A stretch of 64,000 bases of DNA, taken from the NCBI GenBank assembly GCA_023512435.1, contig JAILZP010000015.1, forward strand, positions 1 to 64,000. Reading direction: 5' to 3'. Position numbers and translations under genes: made by a program. The notes under the pieces were generated by a model. The model saw only the letters and a list, made by a program, of their open reading frames with translations. It was not told the DNA's origin and searched no databases. This DNA is from Peptococcaceae bacterium. Its GTDB lineage: Bacteria; Bacillota; Desulfotomaculia; Desulfotomaculales; Desulfocucumaceae. This document shows, piece by piece, positions 62,453 to 64,000 of the stretch; the stretch's first letter is position 1; each line of letters begins with the position of its first letter.

Positions 62453-62905
62453 ATGAAAGACCCTTTCCTGAAGAAGCACAAAAGTTATTTCTTGGACCCG
62501 GAAGAAAAAACCAAATTACTCAAAAACCTGGCCGAAACCTTAAAAGACAATGAAGAAATTGCCTTTGCATACATCCACGGGTCTTTCCCGGCGGAAAATT
62601 CATTCCATGACATCGATATCGCCATTTACCTGGAACCCGTCCCGCCCGGGGAGGCTCAGTTCACCCGCACGGAAATATCCATGGAGGTTGAACTCGAAGA
62701 AAAATTCGGCTATCCCTTTGATGTCCGGATAATCAACCGGGCCCCCCTTTCCTTTCGATACAACGTGCTGAAGAACGGCAGGCTTTTATTTTCCAAAGAC
62801 GAAGACCTGAGCACCCACTTTGCGGCCAGAACCATCGGCGACTATATAGATTTCCTTCCTTACCGCAGGCGATACTTAAAGGAAGTGTTGGGCCTTGAAG
62901 TTTAA
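62453..62905 (+). CDS. MntA-type nucleotidyltransferase antitoxin
   Basis: 150 residues. Minimal nucleotidyltransferase: AYIHGSFPAENSFHDIDIAIYL supplies the GS and D-x-D metal ligands (given as YIHGSFP and HDIDIAIYL), near 40-60; a third acid lies in FDVRIINR. MntA proteins neutralise HepT by adding AMP to a tyrosine. Overlaps hepT by 11 bases. Confidence 0.88.
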   Translation: MKDPFLKKHKSYFLDPEEKTKLLKNLAETLKDNEEIAFAYIHGSFPAENSFHDIDIAIYLEPVPPGEAQFTRTEISMEVELEEKFGYPFDVRIINRAPLSFRYNVLKNGRLLFSKDEDLSTHFAARTIGDYIDFLPYRRRYLKEVLGLEV

Positions 62906-63329
62906 CCCCGATGTGGTTCAGAAACTGCTGGCGGAATACCTTGAAGCCTGCCGCCTGTTAAAAGAACTGTCCCGGCTGTCCTTTCCGGCCTTTTCCGGGG
63001 ATCCGCACAAAGTTGCCAGCGCCAAGTACCATTTTATCGTGGCCATAGAAGCAGCCACGGACCTGTGCAATCACGTCATCGCCAAAAACGGCCTGCGCGT
63101 CCCCGAAGACTACGCCGACACATTCAAAGTCATGGCCGAAAACAATTTTTTTTCCCGGGACTTTACCAGCACCCTGGTAAACATGGCCAGGTTCAGAAAC
63201 AGGCTGGTGCACCGCTACTGGGACGTGAACACGGAATACCTGTACAGCATTCTTGCCGGCAACCTCGGCGACCTGGACCGCTTTCTGGAAGAAATCCGCG
63301 GCGGTTTAAGCGGCGGGCGGCACACGTAA
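62895..63329 (+). CDS. HepT-type HEPN toxin
   Basis: 144 residues, all-helical. The motif RNRLVHRY matches R-x4-H-x-Y exactly, with the HEPN RNase Arg and His and the Tyr that MntA modifies. Upstream text AKYHFIVAIEAATDLCNHVIAK is the family helix (shown as YHFIVAIEAATDLCNHV). TTG start at 62895 coupled to mntA. Expected to cleave tRNA or mRNA when unmodified. Confidence 0.9.
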   Translation: MKFNPDVVQKLLAEYLEACRLLKELSRLSFPAFSGDPHKVASAKYHFIVAIEAATDLCNHVIAKNGLRVPEDYADTFKVMAENNFFSRDFTSTLVNMARFRNRLVHRYWDVNTEYLYSILAGNLGDLDRFLEEIRGGLSGGRHT

Positions 63330-63391
63330 CGAATGTTTCGCATCAGACCGGGATTCAGAAGCACCCGGCGGTGCTTAAGCGGCATCCCTAC

Positions 63392-64000
63392 TTACAGCTG
63401 ATCCAGGTAAAGCTTTTCATACCGGCGGATCATCCGCTCCAGGCCGAACAACTCCAGCGCCCGCCTTCTGCCCGCCGCGCCCATCCGGGCCCGCAGGCCC
63501 GGGTTCCCGGCAAGCTCCTGAACGTACCCGGCGGCGGCGTCCAGGTCAAAGCCCTCCACCAGGTAACCCGTCTCGCCGTGCGCCACCATCTCCCCCACCC
63601 CGCCCGCGTTCCCGGCCACCACCGGCACGCCGGCGGTCATGGCCTCGATGACGGTCAGAGGCAGCCCCTCCCATCTTGAAAAGAGCACAAAAATATCAAA
63701 ATCATGCACCAGTTCCCCCGCCGAATCCCTGGCTCCCAGCAAAAACACGCGCCCGCCCAAACCTTTGCTTTTTAAAAGCTCCTCACACTCGCCTTTCAAC
63801 GGCCCGTCCCCGATGACGACAAAAAAAAGCCGCCCCTTATCTCCAGTATCACGATGGCGGGCCAGCATCCTTTCGGCCAGCGCCAGAAAAAACTGCGGGT
63901 TTTTCTGGTAAGCCAGGCGGGCCACGGTCCCGACAATTATATCCCCGTCTTTGAGGTTGAGTTCCCCGCGCAAAAGACCGGTGCGTTTCCCGGATGCCGG
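63392..64000 (-). CDS. Glycosyltransferase family 4, C-terminal part (cut by window edge)
   Basis: 203 residues visible, open at the right edge. Carries IVGTVARLAYQKNPQFFL, FFVVIGDGPLKGECE and FSRWEGLPLTVIEAMTAGVPVVAGNAGG with the E-x7-E donor pair, ending YEKLYLDQL. Internal TTG codons look like starts but the frame continues to base 64000 with ASGKRTGLL, the usual text before this domain. A role in the same envelope glycan pathway is inferred from position. Confidence 0.9.
   Translation of the reverse strand, partial: PASGKRTGLLRGELNLKDGDIIVGTVARLAYQKNPQFFLALAERMLARHRDTGDKGRLFFVVIGDGPLKGECEELLKSKGLGGRVFLLGARDSAGELVHDFDIFVLFSRWEGLPLTVIEAMTAGVPVVAGNAGGVGEMVAHGETGYLVEGFDLDAAAGYVQELAGNPGLRARMGAAGRRRALELFGLERMIRRYEKLYLDQL

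Overview
The window looks like a chromosomal segment of a GC-rich, spore-forming Firmicute of the Peptococcaceae/Desulfotomaculia type (Pelotomaculum- or Desulfotomaculum-like). This rests on gene content: S-layer-homology (SLH) proteins with the CsaB pyruvyl transferase, YlmC/YmxH, YitT and DUF2508 proteins, long-form HPF, split transketolase, a CooT protein and Spo0A-box-like sites. The species is not proven by the sequence. No rRNA, tRNA or CRISPR array was seen.

Layout. 1-8.7 kb: uvrB and the start of uvrA (minus strand), separated by an AbrB/PIN toxin-antitoxin pair and a terminator; then a plus-strand pair of exported proteins (beta-propeller, SLH), a Gly/Gln-rich binding lipoprotein and a DUF2508 protein. 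8.7-17.2 kb: a visibly lower-GC minus-strand operon, CoA-transferase > AraC regulator > SDR reductase > LivJ > LivH > LivM-LivG fusion > LivF, with a strong promoter and AraC-like operators at its head. It appears to be an uptake-and-activation unit for a small carboxylate or branched-chain acid. 17.3-24 kb: family 4 uracil-DNA glycosylase, CooT, then the division cluster ftsE-ftsX-M23 activator-Ctp protease-MinJ-like protein. 24-35.9 kb: a second SLH protein, split transketolase, YitT, acyl-CoA synthetase, prfB with its programmed frameshift, secA, hpf and csp. 36-42 kb: comF, a GGDEF-like sensor, an inverted-repeat-bounded 1.26 kb element with an IS110 relic, metK and ylmC.

42-64 kb is mainly an envelope-glycan region: galU, two epimerases, a WecA/TagO-type initiator, a polyprenyl glycosylphosphotransferase, a WecG/TagA transferase, three other glycosyltransferases, an O-antigen-ligase-like polymerase, an LCP ligase, CsaB, and a UbiA-DUF362-SMR-GT39 group that may make, flip and use a polyprenyl-phosphate sugar. 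CsaB and LCP would make and attach the pyruvylated wall polymer that the two SLH proteins bind. fabZ, an orphan HicB and a MntA-HepT toxin-antitoxin pair are interspersed.

The most unusual whole-window feature is a family of short periodic tracts found in many gaps, in several sequence 'dialects' (CAGAACTC-, TAGCTATTAGC-, TGGATTC-, AATTGGGGATTG- and CAGGAGA-type). They often occur as inverted pairs around a gene, a terminator or the 1.26 kb element, and in several genes they run into the reading frame and encode the last (or first) residues.
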